Shown here: piece by piece, positions 22,185 through 34,449 of the stretch | Position numbering within the stretch: position 1 is the first letter of the stretch | Layout of the letters: the number at the start of each line of letters is the position of its first letter | Assembly: GCA_034401795.1 (NCBI GenBank) | Contig: CM067374.1 | Coordinates: 134,643,298 to 134,707,297, forward strand | Length of the DNA stretch: 64,000 nucleotides | From: Chaetoderma sp. LZ-2023a | Lineage: Eukaryota; Mollusca; Caudofoveata; Chaetodermatida; Chaetodermatidae | Direction of reading: 5' to 3' | The notes under the pieces: generated by a model | Database searches by the model: none | What the model saw: only the letters and a program-made list of their open reading frames with translations | What the model was told of the DNA's origin: nothing | Made by a program: the position numbers and the translations under genes

Positions 22185-22515
22185 ATGACGGCATAATCAA
22201 CAACGTCACACGTGGCTGACGTCAGAATACATTGCGTCATGAATGACTTAATTATGTTCATCATAAACGCCAATAGTCTATCAATTGCATGTTTTTATTA
22301 TTTAATAAACATTATATTGAACATTTTGAAACTGATTTGACTTGGAGCTGTCAACAGCCCCAACTCAAATTAGTTTCCGAATATTCAACAGCTTACCTGT
22401 ATATTTTTCTGGAAATTGAGATTCAGGAAGTCCAGAGATCGATCGATCCCAACCCTGGAAAAGTGTGGGAGGAGCTTAGCTAGAGATGGGTGTGGCATAG
22501 TCAAAATGGGATTCC
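22185..22515 (+). mobile_element. CRE-rich MITE family A, nearly complete
   Basis: Left half with a GTCATGAATGACTTAATTATG block, TTTAATAAACAT, the palindromic core near 22320-22390, ACAGCTTACCTGTATA, GAGATCGATCGATCCCAAC, GGAGCTTAGCTAGAGATGGG. The extreme left end is diverged. Confidence 0.6.
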
Positions 22516-22592
22516 TTCATTACTTTTCCTTGTTACAGATGGAACTTGTTTGTGGAATGGCTATATTCATAGATATGTTCTTTTGGATGGAG

Positions 22593-22698
22593 CAGGGCCC
22601 ATGTTCTCGAACATATCGTTGGGATAGCAGCATCGTTACACTCATATTAGAGTAACGATAACGCTATCCTAACGATAGCTTCGGGAACGTGAGCCCAG
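22593..22698. mobile_element. hairpin MITE family B, single copy
   Basis: CAGGGCCCATGTTCTCGAA at the left, an inner ATCGTTACTC-type stem, and TTCGGGAACGTGAGCCCAG at the right. 106 bases, same ends as 13034-13255. Confidence 0.75.
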
Positions 22699-22795
22699 GT
22701 CTGCAGTGATGCCGAAATGATAATCATCAGAATCGAGATCGGAATGTGCACTGGGTGCAGGGAAACCATCATTTGTATTACTTAGCAACATTTTC

Positions 22796-22953
22796 AGCTC
22801 ACCTGGTCTGAATGGCCAAGTGAGCTTAGGCCGTGACTACCGTTCATCGACCATCTGTCAATTTATCCGTCCATCATATGTTGTATGACGTCCAGTATCC
22901 GGCATCCAGTGGCCGGTGTCCTGCATCCGGCCATCTCATTTTCTTTAAACGAT

Positions 22954-22984
<31 letters not shown>

Positions 22985-23580
22985 TTATATGTGCCAGGAA
23001 GCATTCATAGGACATAGGAATCCAAGTTCGTTCAAACGATGCTGATGGGCCAATTTGGATTTTGGTCGATTTTTATAAATGTTTAAAAAAAATCTTTTTC
23101 TCCGAAACCGCTCGAGGGATCGATTTAAAACTTGTGTAGATTCTTCTAGGGCAAAAGCAAACCAAAGTTTGTTAAAGGAATCTCGATTGGCCAAATGCCT
23201 CGACGGCCATTATGATTAGAGAATAAGGAACATTACAATTATTGAAGGAATGTTGATATTTAAAAACATGGCTTCCGTGACCCAATCAATACATAGCGTT
23301 GGTGGCCATATTGAGCTTTGTGATATTCTTAGAAATAGGTTTTAAAATCTTTTCCGAATCCGAAGTTCAAGAAACATCAAATGCAAATCCTAAACCAGGT
23401 TTAATCAAGAGAACACGATTGGCGGTCATCTTGGATGACCTAGTTTTAGCAAAACCACCTCCAGAACTTCTGAATGGAATGGGCCAAAACTTGGGAAATA
23501 ATATTTGGGACTAAGCCCCCATTAAAGTTGTTCACGGGAAGTTGATACATAAAATGGCTGGCGTGGATCAATCAAATTAG
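22796..23580 (+). repeat. dispersed repeat starting with the AGCTCACCTGG hairpin
   Basis: Begins with an 11-base stem (AGCTCACCTGG / CCAAGTGAGCT). It continues with a CCGTCCATC-type stretch and the motif TTTCTTCTCATGAACCACTGAGCCAATTT split across blocks. I recall this type as a very common interspersed repeat in molluscs and other marine animals. There is no ORF. The right limit is approximate. Confidence 0.5.
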
Positions 23581-23726
23581 AAATATTCCAGGTGAGAGAT
23601 ATAGGCTCTTTGGGTCTCTTGTTAATATAAAGGCTGATTTTCGAATAGATTAAGCAAAGGGTTGGTAGTACGGCATAGGTTTCACGATATTTTCAGATGA
23701 TTTGACCAATAAACTTATGCTTTCAA

Positions 23727-24730
23727 CTCGTTAACCAAGGTTGTACATGTCAGAAAGGGGAGGGGGCATGTTATTGATTTATGGTAGGGACGTGTACATT
23801 CCCAAGAATAGAAAAAAATGTGAAATATTGTATTACTCAGATATCCTACATATAATCATACTACAACGTGATGTGATTGTGTTGAAGAAGACGGAAACCG
23901 ACATCATCACAATGAAAATTGCATCCTTTGTTGGTATTCGTGTTGAATCGAACCCACAACTGGTGGAACTACTTATTGGCATAGCCCGCAACGCTTCCAC
24001 CAGGCCAATGCTGCAGGACGGGTTGCTCTCTTGGGAAATTCATCATATGCAGTATTTGAATCAGCAACATAATATAGAGAAATCTCCCACCACAGGCGTG
24101 AAATATGCTGTGTGAGATTTTACCAATTGACAAAATGTCGGGTAATCGCACCATGAAATAAAACAATGTGTCACTCAAGAATCGAAATTAATTTTTCTAG
24201 ATTAAGAATATGTATAATGCCTATGTGATTACATGCCCGTATTGTCATTAAAGCAATCTAACGCTGATGGGCAATAATGACTTTCAAATAGAGCGTTCAA
24301 ATCATTAACCAGGGTTTTGCATGTCAGAAAAGGGGGACATTTTTTGTTGAATTATGTCGCGATGTGTACATGTAAATTCCCGGAAATAGACGGAAACACT
24401 AAATATTGTCTTACTCAGCGTGGGATTGCCTTAACCAAGGCGGGAAACGACAATCACAATGGAAATCACATTCTCTTGGCATTGGTGTCGAATCGTACGC
24501 TCAACTCGTGGAAGCGCCTATTAGCAGAGCCTACAAACACCACCACGCCAACACACCAGGCCGGTTTATGGTATTTGTGTGGTGGAAGAGTTTGTCGGCT
24601 ATGATTCTAGACACTGCCGTCAGTTGCGGGTTATATTCTCCATCAATACTAAACTACCGCAATACCAGAAATATGTGTATAACATTCTCTCTTGGTAAAT
24701 TCATCACATACATATTTTATACCAACATAT
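23727..24730 (+). repeat. diverged tandem duplication, about 0.57 kb period
   Basis: 23727-24280 and 24300-24730 share, in order: a GTTAACCA-GG-TT...CATGTCAGAAA block, GTGTACAT...CCC, ATATTGTATTACTCAG-like, TGTCGAATCG-AC--CAACT-GTGGAA and a CTTGG(G/T)AAATTCATCA block. Short ORFs in both copies are open but not recognised. The tail of the first copy (24045-24280) also matches the DNA right after each 17-bp satellite (28785-29015 and 38419-38650). Confidence 0.6.
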
Positions 24731-24857
24731 AGCATTTGTCAGTAATACGTAAAAATGGAAATATTGTTATTTATTATATGATTTTGACCATAAGGTTCAT
24801 CGTCTGGCATGACATATTAAGCCGTACGTGCGTCATTGCACTTAACCCCGCTTGTGT

Positions 24858-25045
24858 TAACTTAACACTTTAAAGCTCAAGCCGCCCAAAAGGGCATCTA
24901 CAGTGGTCTTGTGGAATGCCGATTTTCCGGCCGAGAGACAACCGAGCCAGTCATCCCAGTGATAAATTTTCAGACCTCCGCTTCTTTTGGCTTGCATATG
25001 GGCACTGGCTCGGTGAAAATTTAGATTTCCGTAACCATTAAGTAT
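24858..25045. mobile_element. hairpin MITE family C fragment
   Basis: Contains GACAACCGAGCCAGTCATCCCAGTG and the TTTTCAGA/CTTCTTTTGGCTTGCA arm of family C. The ends are degraded (TTAACACTTTAA at the left). Confidence 0.5.
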
Positions 25046-25148
25046 TTAACCCTTTCATGACGAAACCGGCCAAAACTGGCCTCTGTAGTGCCTTTGAGTA
25101 ATGTCCATTTGCATGCCAAGAGGAGACTATTTTTGAAAATTCACCACT

Positions 25149-26540
25149 GTAATAATAATAATAATAATAATAAGTACATTTATAAAGCGCTGAATCCATG
25201 ACAATGCGTGCTCTAAGCGCTAGTGCGTAATAGCTATATCTACTGAGAATATGCTCGTTTGAAAAGGGTGGTTTTCAGTTGTGATTTGAAAATATCTAAT
25301 GATGCTGAGTTTTTTAGACTAAGTGGTAGATTGTTCCACTCGGTGGGAGCTGCATAAGCGAAAGTTTTGTGGCCATATGTAGTAGAATTTACTTTTGGGA
25401 CGTTTAGCAGCATCTGATTGACAGATCTGAGTGATCGACCAGGCGAATAGGGTTGTACTAGTTCAGTTAAGTATGCAGGGGCAGTACCGGAAACACATTG
25501 GTAAGTCAAGCATAAAATTTTGAAAGTGATTCTCTGCTCGATCGGGAGCCAATGCAAATTCTGTAAGACAGGGGTTATGTGATCATACTTTCGGCGGAGT
25601 GATATGATTCTAGCAGCGGTATTTTGTACAATCTGTAGCTTATGAATAAGTTGTTTTGGTGCACCAATAAGCAAGCTGTTACAATAATCAAGTCTTGACG
25701 ATATTAACGCCAGTATAAGCATGATTGTAGCCTCCTTCGTAATATACCGTCTGATGCAACCAATATTACGTAGCTGGTACGAGCACACTTTGCAGAGATG
25801 ATTAACATGCTTTTCCATGGTCAGTTCATTATCGAGCATTACCCCTAGATCTTTCACCACAGGTGACAGATTTATTTGGCTTGTTCCAACAGTGATGCAT
25901 GTCAAGTCTGATTTAGCGCGCCTAATCACCGGACCAACTAGCATGGCCTCCGTTTTGTCATCATTTAGCTTCAACATATTCAGTGTCATCCAGGATTTAA
26001 TGTCCGAACAGCAGTCATTTAGTTGATTTGTTGCCATACTTGCGGCTGATACTGATGGTATAAAACTGTTGATGAGCTGCGTGTCATCGGCGTAGAAATG
26101 GCGTTGGATGTTGTGGTTCTCGATTTTCTGTCCAAGTTGCCGTGTGTATAGCGTAAATAATACTGGACCCAAAATCGATCCTTGCGGCACACCACACGTG
26201 AGCTTGATCGGTTCGGAGAATGATCCGTTTACGCAGACTGACTGATATCTCTCGGATAGATACGATTCAAACCAGTTCCATACTGGGCCATCTAATCCAA
26301 ATGTATGACGCAATTGTGATAAAAGTATCTGATGGTCAATAGTGTCGAATGCGGCACTCAAATCTAACAATAGCAGCAGGGAAACATTACCTTTGTCAAC
26401 AGCACTGCGAATATCATTTACAACCCTTAGAAGGGCTGTTTCGGTGCTATGGTATTGTCGGTATGCGGACTGAAATGGCTCATATAAATCACATTTTCGT
26501 AAATGGACTGACAGTCTTTTAAGTACCGCCTTTTCGACAA
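25149..26540 (-). mobile_element. 5'-truncated CR1/L2 LINE inserted in the MITE loop
   Basis: On the minus strand it runs from mid reverse transcriptase to a 3' tail of (ATT)n, read as TAATAATAA at 25149-25172. The 3' UTR shares the GCGC...TTATAAATG(T)AC sequence with the 17.6-kb LINE. The 5' junction shows a GGTTGTC stretch that could belong to either the MITE or the LINE, as expected for microhomology-assisted 5' truncation. Confidence 0.75.
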
Positions 26541-26553
26541 CCGAGCCAGTCAC
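25240..26553 (-). pseudogene. LINE reverse transcriptase fragment
   Basis: An open frame of 437 codons. The first few codons come from MITE sequence (GTG at 26553); the LINE part begins at VVEKAVLKRL. Visible motifs are LLDLSAAFDTIDH, CGVPQGSILGPV, FYADDTQLI and LGVMLD, and the C-terminal domain is complete. It lacks the whole endonuclease and the first part of the reverse transcriptase, so it cannot move by itself. It is clearly diverged from the 17.6-kb copy at protein level, so it is a different subfamily. The frame has no internal stop, which suggests recent insertion. Confidence 0.8.
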
Positions 26554-26652
26554 TCAGTGGTAAATTTTCAAAAATAGTCTTCTCTTGGCCTGTAAATGGA
26601 CATTCAACAAGCAAATAATTTAATTTTTCGAAGGAATTTAGTCATTAAAGGG

Positions 26653-26807
26653 TTAATAGACAAGACGGCCAAAAACACATCTTAAAAACCATTTTCCAAA
26701 ATCTGGTGGTAAATTTACAAAAACAGTCTTCTCTTGGCCAGCAGATGGTCATTCAATGAGCAAAAACTTTAATTTTCTTTTAAAATCCTAACAAATTAAA
26801 GGGTTAA
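26653..26807. mobile_element. family C MITE, half copy sharing a TTAA with its neighbour
   Basis: Starts at the TTAA that ends the previous MITE and finishes with AAATTAAAGGGTTAA at 26807. Holds only one arm (GGTGGTAAATTTACAAAAAC, CTTCTCTTGGCC). Confidence 0.6.
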
Positions 26808-26871
26808 TTGATAACAGTAGCATATTAGAGGCGCTGTTAACACAAGAGGGTTAAGATTAACAGTAAACAAT

Positions 26872-28784
26872 ATGCAGATATACCACACATGCAGATATAC
26901 CACACATGCAGATATACCACACATGCAGATATACCACACATGCAGATATACCACACATGCTGATATACCACACATGCAGATATACCACACATGCAGATAT
27001 ACCACACATGCAGATATACCACACATGCAGATATATCACACATGCAGATATACCACACATGCAGATATATCACACATGCAGATATATCACACATGCAGAT
27101 ATATCACACATGCAGATATACCACACATGCAGATATACCACACATGCAGATATATCACACATGCAGATATACCACACATGCAGATATATCACACATGCAG
27201 ATATATCACACATGCAGATATACCACACATGCAGATATACCACACATGCAGATATACCACACATGCAGATATATCACACATGCAGATATACCACACATGC
27301 AGATATACCACACATGCAGATATATCACACATGCAGATATACCACACATGCAGATATATCACACATGCAGATATACCACACATGCAGATATACCACACAT
27401 GCAGATATACCACACATGCAGATATATCACACATGCAGATATACCACACATGCAGATATATCACACATGCAGATATACCACACATGCAGATATATCACAC
27501 ATGCAGATATACCACACATGCAGATATATCACACATGCAGATATACCACACATGCAGATATATCACACATGCAGATATACCACACATGCAGATATATCAC
27601 ACATGCTGATATACCACACATGCAGATATATCACACATGCAGATATACCACACATGCAGATATATCACACATGCAGATATACCACACATGCAGATATACC
27701 ACACATGCAGATATATCACACATGCAGATATACCACACATGCAGATATATCACACATGCAGATATACCACACATGCAGATATATCACACATGCAGATATA
27801 CCACACATGCAGATATATCACACATGCAGATATACCACACATGCAGATATATCACACATGCAGATATACCACACATGCAGATATATCACACATGCTGATA
27901 TACCACACATGCAGATATATCACACATGCAGATATACCACACATGCAGATATATCACACATGCAGATATACCACACATGCAGATATATCACACATGCAGA
28001 TATACCACACATGCAGATATACCACACATGCAGATATACCACACATGCAGATATATCACACGTGCAGATATACCACACATGCAGATATATCACACATGCA
28101 GATATATCACACATGCAGCTATATCACACGTGCAGATATATCACACGTGCAGATATATCACACGTGCAGATATACCACACGTGCATATATATCACACGTG
28201 CAGATATATCACACGTGCAGATATACCACACGTGCAGATATACCACACGTGCAGATATATCACACGTGCAGATATATCACACGTGCAGATATACCACACG
28301 TGCAGATATACCACACGTGCAGATATACCACACGTGCAGATATACCACACGTGCAGATATATCACACGTGCAGATATATCACACGTGCAGATATATCACA
28401 CGTGCAGATATACCACACGTGCAGATATATCACACATGCAGATATATCACACATGCAGACATGCAGATATATCACACATGCTGATATACCACGCATGCAG
28501 ATATATCACACATGCAGATATACCACACATGCAGATATATCACACATGCAGACATGCAGATATATCACACATGCTGATATACCACACATGCAGATATATC
28601 ACACATGCAGATATACCACACATGCAGATATATCACACATGCAGATATATCACACATGCAGATATATCACACATGCAGATATATCACACATGCAGATATA
28701 TCACACATGCCGATATATCACACATGCAGATATATCACACATGCAGATATACCACACATGCAGATATATCACACATGCAGATAT
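26872..28784 (+). repeat. 17-bp satellite array A, about 112 units
   Basis: The unit is ATGCAGATATAYCACAC. Two main variants (ATACC and ATATC) alternate in irregular blocks. Units between about 28125 and 28430 carry CACACGTG instead of CACACATG. An 8-base insertion (ATGCAGAC) marks two or three units near the right end. Because 17 is not a multiple of 3 and the unit has no stop, all three + frames stay open for hundreds of codons; these ORFs are not genes. Confidence 0.97.
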
Positions 28785-29078
28785 TCGTATTTGAGTTAGC
28801 AACACAAAATAAAGAAATCTCCCACCACGGACTGGTTGTCTGAGATTTTACCTATTGACTTGAAATCTCGGCTAGGTACACCATGAAATAAAACAATGTA
28901 TCACTCAAGAATTGTTATTCTTTTTTCTCTAGTTTCTAGATTAAGAACATTTATAATGCATATATGATTATCTACCGCCATTGTCATTAAAGCAATCTGA
29001 CGCTGACCATCTAATCAAATGTGCATTTATGGCAGTACATTAGTCAAAGTTGGAATACCAGGCCTGGGATCAAGATGC

Positions 29079-29447
29079 AATGGATCGTTCCATTTTCAGC
29101 TATGCCCCACCCACCTCTAGCTAAGTGTCACCCGCACCTCACTCGTGTTGGGATCGATCGATCTCCGATCGCTCTGACTATCAATTTCGCGAAAGCTATA
29201 CAAGTAAGCTATTGAATATTTTGGAAGCAACAGCGTCCAGTCAAATTAGTTTCAAAATATTTAACAACATGTTTATGAAATAGTAGCGACATATAATTCG
29301 TACAGCCTGTTGGGCTGTTAAGTGTTAAAGACGGACCAAACAGAATATTCTATGACGTCATGATTATGACGTCAGCATACACGTAACTTAGTTGGCTTTG
29401 ATGATATCACATGACCGATGATGGATAAACATGGAAAGGTCCATTTC
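29079..29447 (-). mobile_element. CRE-rich MITE family A, nearly complete, reverse
   Basis: Ends AATGGATCGTTCCATTTT (left) and ATGGAAAGGTCCATT (right), an imperfect inverted pair. Inside are GGGATCGATCGATC, a shortened core, and TGACGTCAT sites at 29355-29385. Same copy in the duplicate at 38713-39081. Confidence 0.65.
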
Positions 29448-29550
29448 ATACCAACTCTCAACAACATATGTCTAGATATATAACTAAATCAAATCTGGAG
29501 GCAAAATAATAAAGCTAGTTTTCCAGCGAGAATATGAGGAACAATTGACC

Positions 29551-29720
29551 TTTCTGGTTTTAGCCATGGCCCGCCTATCTCTAGCTAAGCTCCACCCACA
29601 CCTCGCTCGTGTTAGGATCGATCGACCTCTGAACACCCTGACTATCAATTTCCAAAGAATTTGACAGGTAAGGTGTTGAATATTTTGTAACTAATCTGAC
29701 GGAGTGCTGTTGTTGCCTAA
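29551..29720 (-). mobile_element. CRE-rich MITE family A, right half, reverse
   Basis: CTCTAGCTAAGCTCCACCC, GGATCGATCGACC, TTGACAGGTAAGGTGTTGAATATTTTG (in blocks) match the inverted right half. A left-half fragment in forward orientation lies at 30470-30680. Both recur in the duplicate (39185-39355, 40105-40315). Confidence 0.55.
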
Positions 29721-31101
29721 AAGGCTTCCTGATTGTGCTAAAGGTGGAGCAGATATAATCGCTTGTATCCACCATCGATCCTCCGGTAGTTCTTACACGA
29801 CACACGCAGGCGTGCACGCCACGCACGCACGCGCGCATGTTCTCCATGCCCCCCCCCCGCGCGCGCGCACACACACAGGCGCATCTTACGGTTTTACAAA
29901 TAAATATATGATCAGACAGTATATAAGAAGACTTGTTCAGACGGTATTGATGTTCAATGAGGTCTAAATGATGACCATGAAGCTTGGAAGATACCCATTG
30001 CAAGAAACAATTTTGTTGAACCGCGTATGGACATAGATCAGCCGGCAAAACTACCATTCAGAAATGCGTGCTTTCTGTCACTCTTAATTTTGAAGGGGAT
30101 CCTAAATGGTCCGAATTAGATGTATATAAGGAAGGGGTTTAATCTGTCAAATCATCACAGTGTATGGTATGAACAATTTTAACAATGTACACCAAGATGC
30201 TGAAAAAGAACCCAAACGACAAACGTTTGCTTAGTCTCAAATATTGTAAAATGTTCAAGCAGTTATCTTCCACGAGGATGAAGAGAACGCATTGGTCACA
30301 GATAATGTGCTACTGTTTCAGAGGTATAAAAATCAAATATTTGGTATTACATATATTGTGAATAAGTCAAGCCGACATGGTAGACTGTATAATGGAGCCA
30401 AGCTATTAGCCCCCTCAGTGCATACTTGGCAGAAAGCATGGGCATTTTGTACATGTTAAACCGAATAGACCTTTCCAGTTTATCCATCTGTCATATATCG
30501 TCATAATTAACTACGTAAATTGTAGGATGACGTCATAATCAATTACACCACGAATGCCTCGATTTAGTCCGTCTTAAATGCTTAATATTCCGACACATTG
30601 CACGAATTATATGTCTACTATTTAATAAACATTATGTCGAATTTTTTAAAAACAAATTTGGCATCTCCCAGTCATCACAAATTTGGAAGAGGTAGAATGT
30701 GCATTAGCAGGAATGTGTGTAAAAGGAAAATGCTGCAACAATACTTGCAAATTTTTTCCAGATAGGTTCCAGTCAAAATGCTAATGGAGAATAATAACCT
30801 TCCCATAGAGATTCATTCAGGTAGGACCTGTAATGGACGGGACTCGGTCGCTGATCGTAGCGCGCTCCCCATACTGGTAGGACATATCCAAATCTTGTGT
30901 TATCTCGGGTGAAGAGATCTATTAAGTAGCTTGCGGCTTGCTACTAACATTTATCGACTGTGTAATGGATCGATGGAACAACCTTGCTCCTGGCAGGTCC
31001 GGGTACGCAATCGCTTCCCACGGAGTGATCACCACTGTCGAATTCGACACCAAGTATACATATGCCAGTCTACTCTGCGGAGCACCTGGGAGATGGAGAG
31101 G

Positions 31102-31132
<31 letters not shown>

Positions 31133-31636
31133 GGGGTTGGTGGTAAATAGTAACTGCCCTCGGAGTCCGAGGAGTCAGAGCTGTAGTCAATTTCCGAGGC
31201 TCAATCTGTAGTATCGGTTGGTTGCTCCAACCGCAAGGGGCCATCACCACTAGGTTCGCCGGTGCACAAAGAGATGCATTATTGTGGGCCGCTGATGCCT
31301 CAAACCGCAGGGGGGTCTTCACCAGTAGGTTCACTGGCACCATAAAATATTGAGAGAAACCCTTGAAAGAGCAATCAATACAAAGAAGTAACAAAATTAC
31401 ACAGAGAAAACATAACCGGTGGTTAATCCTCTGGCACAGAGGTAGTTTGGGAACATTTATTTGTTTATTTGCATTGGTTTGGTTTTTAGAGTTGTTGTTT
31501 TTAATGTTTAATAAGTTTGATTTGATTTTCAGACATAGATTATTTGGGTTTGAAGTTTTTGGATTTAGATATATGCCATTTAGATTTTAGATTGAAAATA
31601 TATTAAGTTTAGGCCTAAACGGTTTTTATTTATGTT

Positions 31637-31745
<109 letters not shown>

Positions 31746-33389
31746 GGATTATAATGCATGCAGAAGGATTCGCAGAAGGATTCGCCTGGAAGTTTTTGTG
31801 GAGGTATTGACCCGGACGGTTTAAGGCGGTATGAAAGTAAAAGTATCCCATGGATAAGTATATACCACCCATTAACTTTTCATGGAAGAGACTATGCGTG
31901 TTTAGTGATTGGCAGAGATTTCAAGCTAACCCTACTAGTTTAGCATACTATTAACCATACAACAAATGTTGTTGCACCAACAGTGCCGAACTCCTACCTA
32001 ATGATTAGCGAGTGTTTAGTAACCGTGGGACTTCTCCAACTGATGCAGGTTAGAGTCCAGTCATCAGCCGACTGCAGCAATTTATTAATCTCAGTACAGA
32101 CTACCCACGGAAGGCCATCCAGGTGAGTTCTGTCTGGAAGCTTCCGTAGAGGGTGTGTGCATGGTGGTTTACTTATCGTCACCCCCGGTCCTCGTAGGGG
32201 CATCTGATAAGTTAACCACTGTTACACCATGGCAAAAGTTGGTAGGAATTCCACTGAATGAAACAAATCCGATAGATGGAGACGAAACCATCAGCTCAGT
32301 AGCCAGAAAAATGAACAAAAACAAGAAGTGGGTTGAAAAGCAATAAAAGTGTTATGCTGAAACCGTAGGAAAGCTGAGTACGTCCAGAGGCTAAGAAACG
32401 GCTGTGGGAAATCACAACTATTCCGCAATACTGAACTTGAATGTCTCCAGATGCCTACTATCAGATTTACATATGCCACCACTCCCTTTACCGTTGGAGC
32501 TATCAGTTTACCGGAGGTTAGCAAATGTAGGTTTGATTTTTTAAAACTAATATATGTCTGCCTAGCGAGAAACGTGTATATAATATAATCAACCTTTATT
32601 TGGGCAGCCACGAGTGCCAAATGCTCCACTGGAATTGTGGATAGTTTACCCATAAATTGCGCAAAAATTGCGCAAAGAACACACGATCTACTAATACCAT
32701 TGGGACATTTGACACATTCCTATAAAAACATACAAAACCCGACTGGTCCATGACTGCAATCTGTTGTAATAGAGCACCTAGGCACACTTGACCTAGAAAC
32801 CGAGCGTCTGCGCTCACCAGTTTACATAGACAATCGCGGGGTTGCTGGTTATATCATTGAGTTACCCCCACATCATTCATGGAGTTGCTTCATGAAGGTG
32901 GAAATGTGGAGACACCCAAAATAGAAGTCCACCAATCCAAGCACTAGTTGCACTGAATTATGCTTAGCACAGATGTGGCCTGCAAACATGTCATGTTACA
33001 TTTGATCAAATTTCACGCCTAAATGCTGAAGCGATGGTGGTAAGCCCTAGATGAAATCGGTGTGTCTTTTGGTGGATTCCATCTCCTGATGTTTTACCTC
33101 GGTAACATTGGCCAGATTATGGCAGGAAAAGGTGGACTAACCGAGCAGTGGGAAATGGTATTGGACATAGGATGTGCATATGATAACCAGTTATGCATTC
33201 TCATGTGCGTATCGTGCTAACATCTGACTAATGATCACGATTATTTCTTAAATAGTTTATTTATATGATTAAAAATTATATAATCCAATAATCGTGAATA
33301 ATTTCTACTGAATAAAATATTTCAAATCCTTGCATTTAATTACCTTTTACTGCGATCGATCACGAATGTTGACATCTTATTAAGCGAAT

Positions 33390-33530
33390 GCATGTCAATT
33401 TGCAGGCTAAGAGACTGTTTTGAAAAATGTATCACTGGAATGACTGTCTCGAGAATGGAGCCAGGCATTCCAGTCATGGATTTTCAGAAGTAGTCTTATC
33501 TTCGCCTGCAAATTGACTTTTCTAAAGTCC
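33390..33530. mobile_element. hairpin MITE family C core
   Basis: ATGTCAATTTGCAGGCTAAG, ATCACTGGAATGACTGTCTC, then the inverse arms. The outer TTAA/CCCTTT ends are lost. Duplicate at 43040-43180. Confidence 0.6.
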
Positions 33531-33738
33531 ATTACAGCTTTCGTCATTGATATCCGTCTGTTGTTATGTCTGGGTAAATTGTACCAAGCTGATTAATAGA
33601 GTGATCACGATTATTCTTAAATAATCGATCGTGATCGCGCAATGCTCGCGCAAGCCTACATCTGGCTGCACCTACCACATCAACAAAGCTCGCCTGGGTA
33701 GCCTTTACAAAACCCGTCTTGACCAATAACGCGATGCC

Positions 33739-34449
33739 ATGCGCACAACTCAGGAAAAATGCAGCATCGAGTCAAGCCAGATGATTTTACAGCACCTTAA
33801 CCAGGCTGAGCATCTGGACAGTGGACCCCTTACAACGCTTAATTCGTGCATAGAGCGCAGGGGACTGGAGATCCCGCCTCTACTTTGTGGGGAGAAAAAT
33901 TCCACATTTCGATGCCACAGAGCATCTTCCGTATTCGACTGTATCTACAGCAAATGGAAGCCTTAGAAACAACCATGCCAGTGTAACTGGTACATACAAT
34001 TTACAGAGAAGGGATATTTTACCATCCGTCCTCATGGTAAATTGGGGGGGGGGGGAGTGAAAACCCCTCAAAGCCGACAATTGAACAGTGCTTTTATATG
34101 GATGCTGAAAACGTCTGGCGGAATGATGCGTGGGCGTGGAATAACAGAAAGTACATTGCCAAAGTGGGATCATGCAATACCGCTCTATATTTCTTGGGCA
34201 GTTCATCCGGGTACACACTACTCGCCCCACGGCACCACAAGTATATGGTACAATGGGGCGATGCTGCTGGTTAGCTGCGGATCACAGGTTTGCGGATCTG
34301 GTGTTGTGCGTTTCCAGATTGTAGAAAGACTGACCTCTCGAGCCGATGGAATGTTCATGTTCCAGTGGGGCCATGCGACCATCGCCGCAAAAGTTAAACC
34401 TCATGATCTCATCATTGCTATTTGTGTCACCAGTGTGACGTTGCATTAG
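33739..34449 (+). pseudogene. unrecognised coding-like region, broken by a stop
   Basis: Two open stretches in one frame (33739-33966 and 34042-34449), separated by a TAG at 33964-33966 and a G-run near 34045. The second (135 residues) has a region resembling the 16.4-kb segment (TSRADG..MFQW..ATIAAKVK). The composition is protein-like but I recognise no domain. The duplicate 43389-44099 has the same layout, including the stop. It could be chance ORFs in a repeat. Confidence 0.25.

Larger units (their letters stand above)
25046..26656. mobile_element. family C MITE split by a nested LINE
   Basis: Both ends are intact and flanked by TTAA: TTAACCCTTTCATGACG at 25046 and CATTAAAGGGTTAA ending at 26656. 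The left arm reaches CACCACTG at about 25148 and the right arm resumes near 26540 with CGAGCCAGTC. Between them lies the 1.39-kb LINE fragment below. Removing the LINE restores one palindrome apart from about 15 bases of its loop. Confidence 0.7.

Noticed and set aside
23741..24115. A 124-codon ORF as a host exon
   Set aside because: It lies in a diverged tandem repeat, the second copy does not keep the same frame, and no splice or domain evidence was found.
26872..28784. Short regular repeats that might be read as a CRISPR array
   Set aside because: Units are directly adjacent without unique spacers, and the sequence is eukaryotic.
26872..28843. Long ORFs of 245-497 codons with MQIYHTCRYITHAD-type repeats
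   Set aside because: They occur in all three + frames and, more briefly, on the - strand. They come from a stop-free 17-base satellite unit, not from a gene.
32291..32817. Minus-strand ORFs of 73-171 codons in the duplicated segment
   Set aside because: The two copies are joined or split by an 11-base indel without other constraint, and no domain is visible. Coding potential is not supported.
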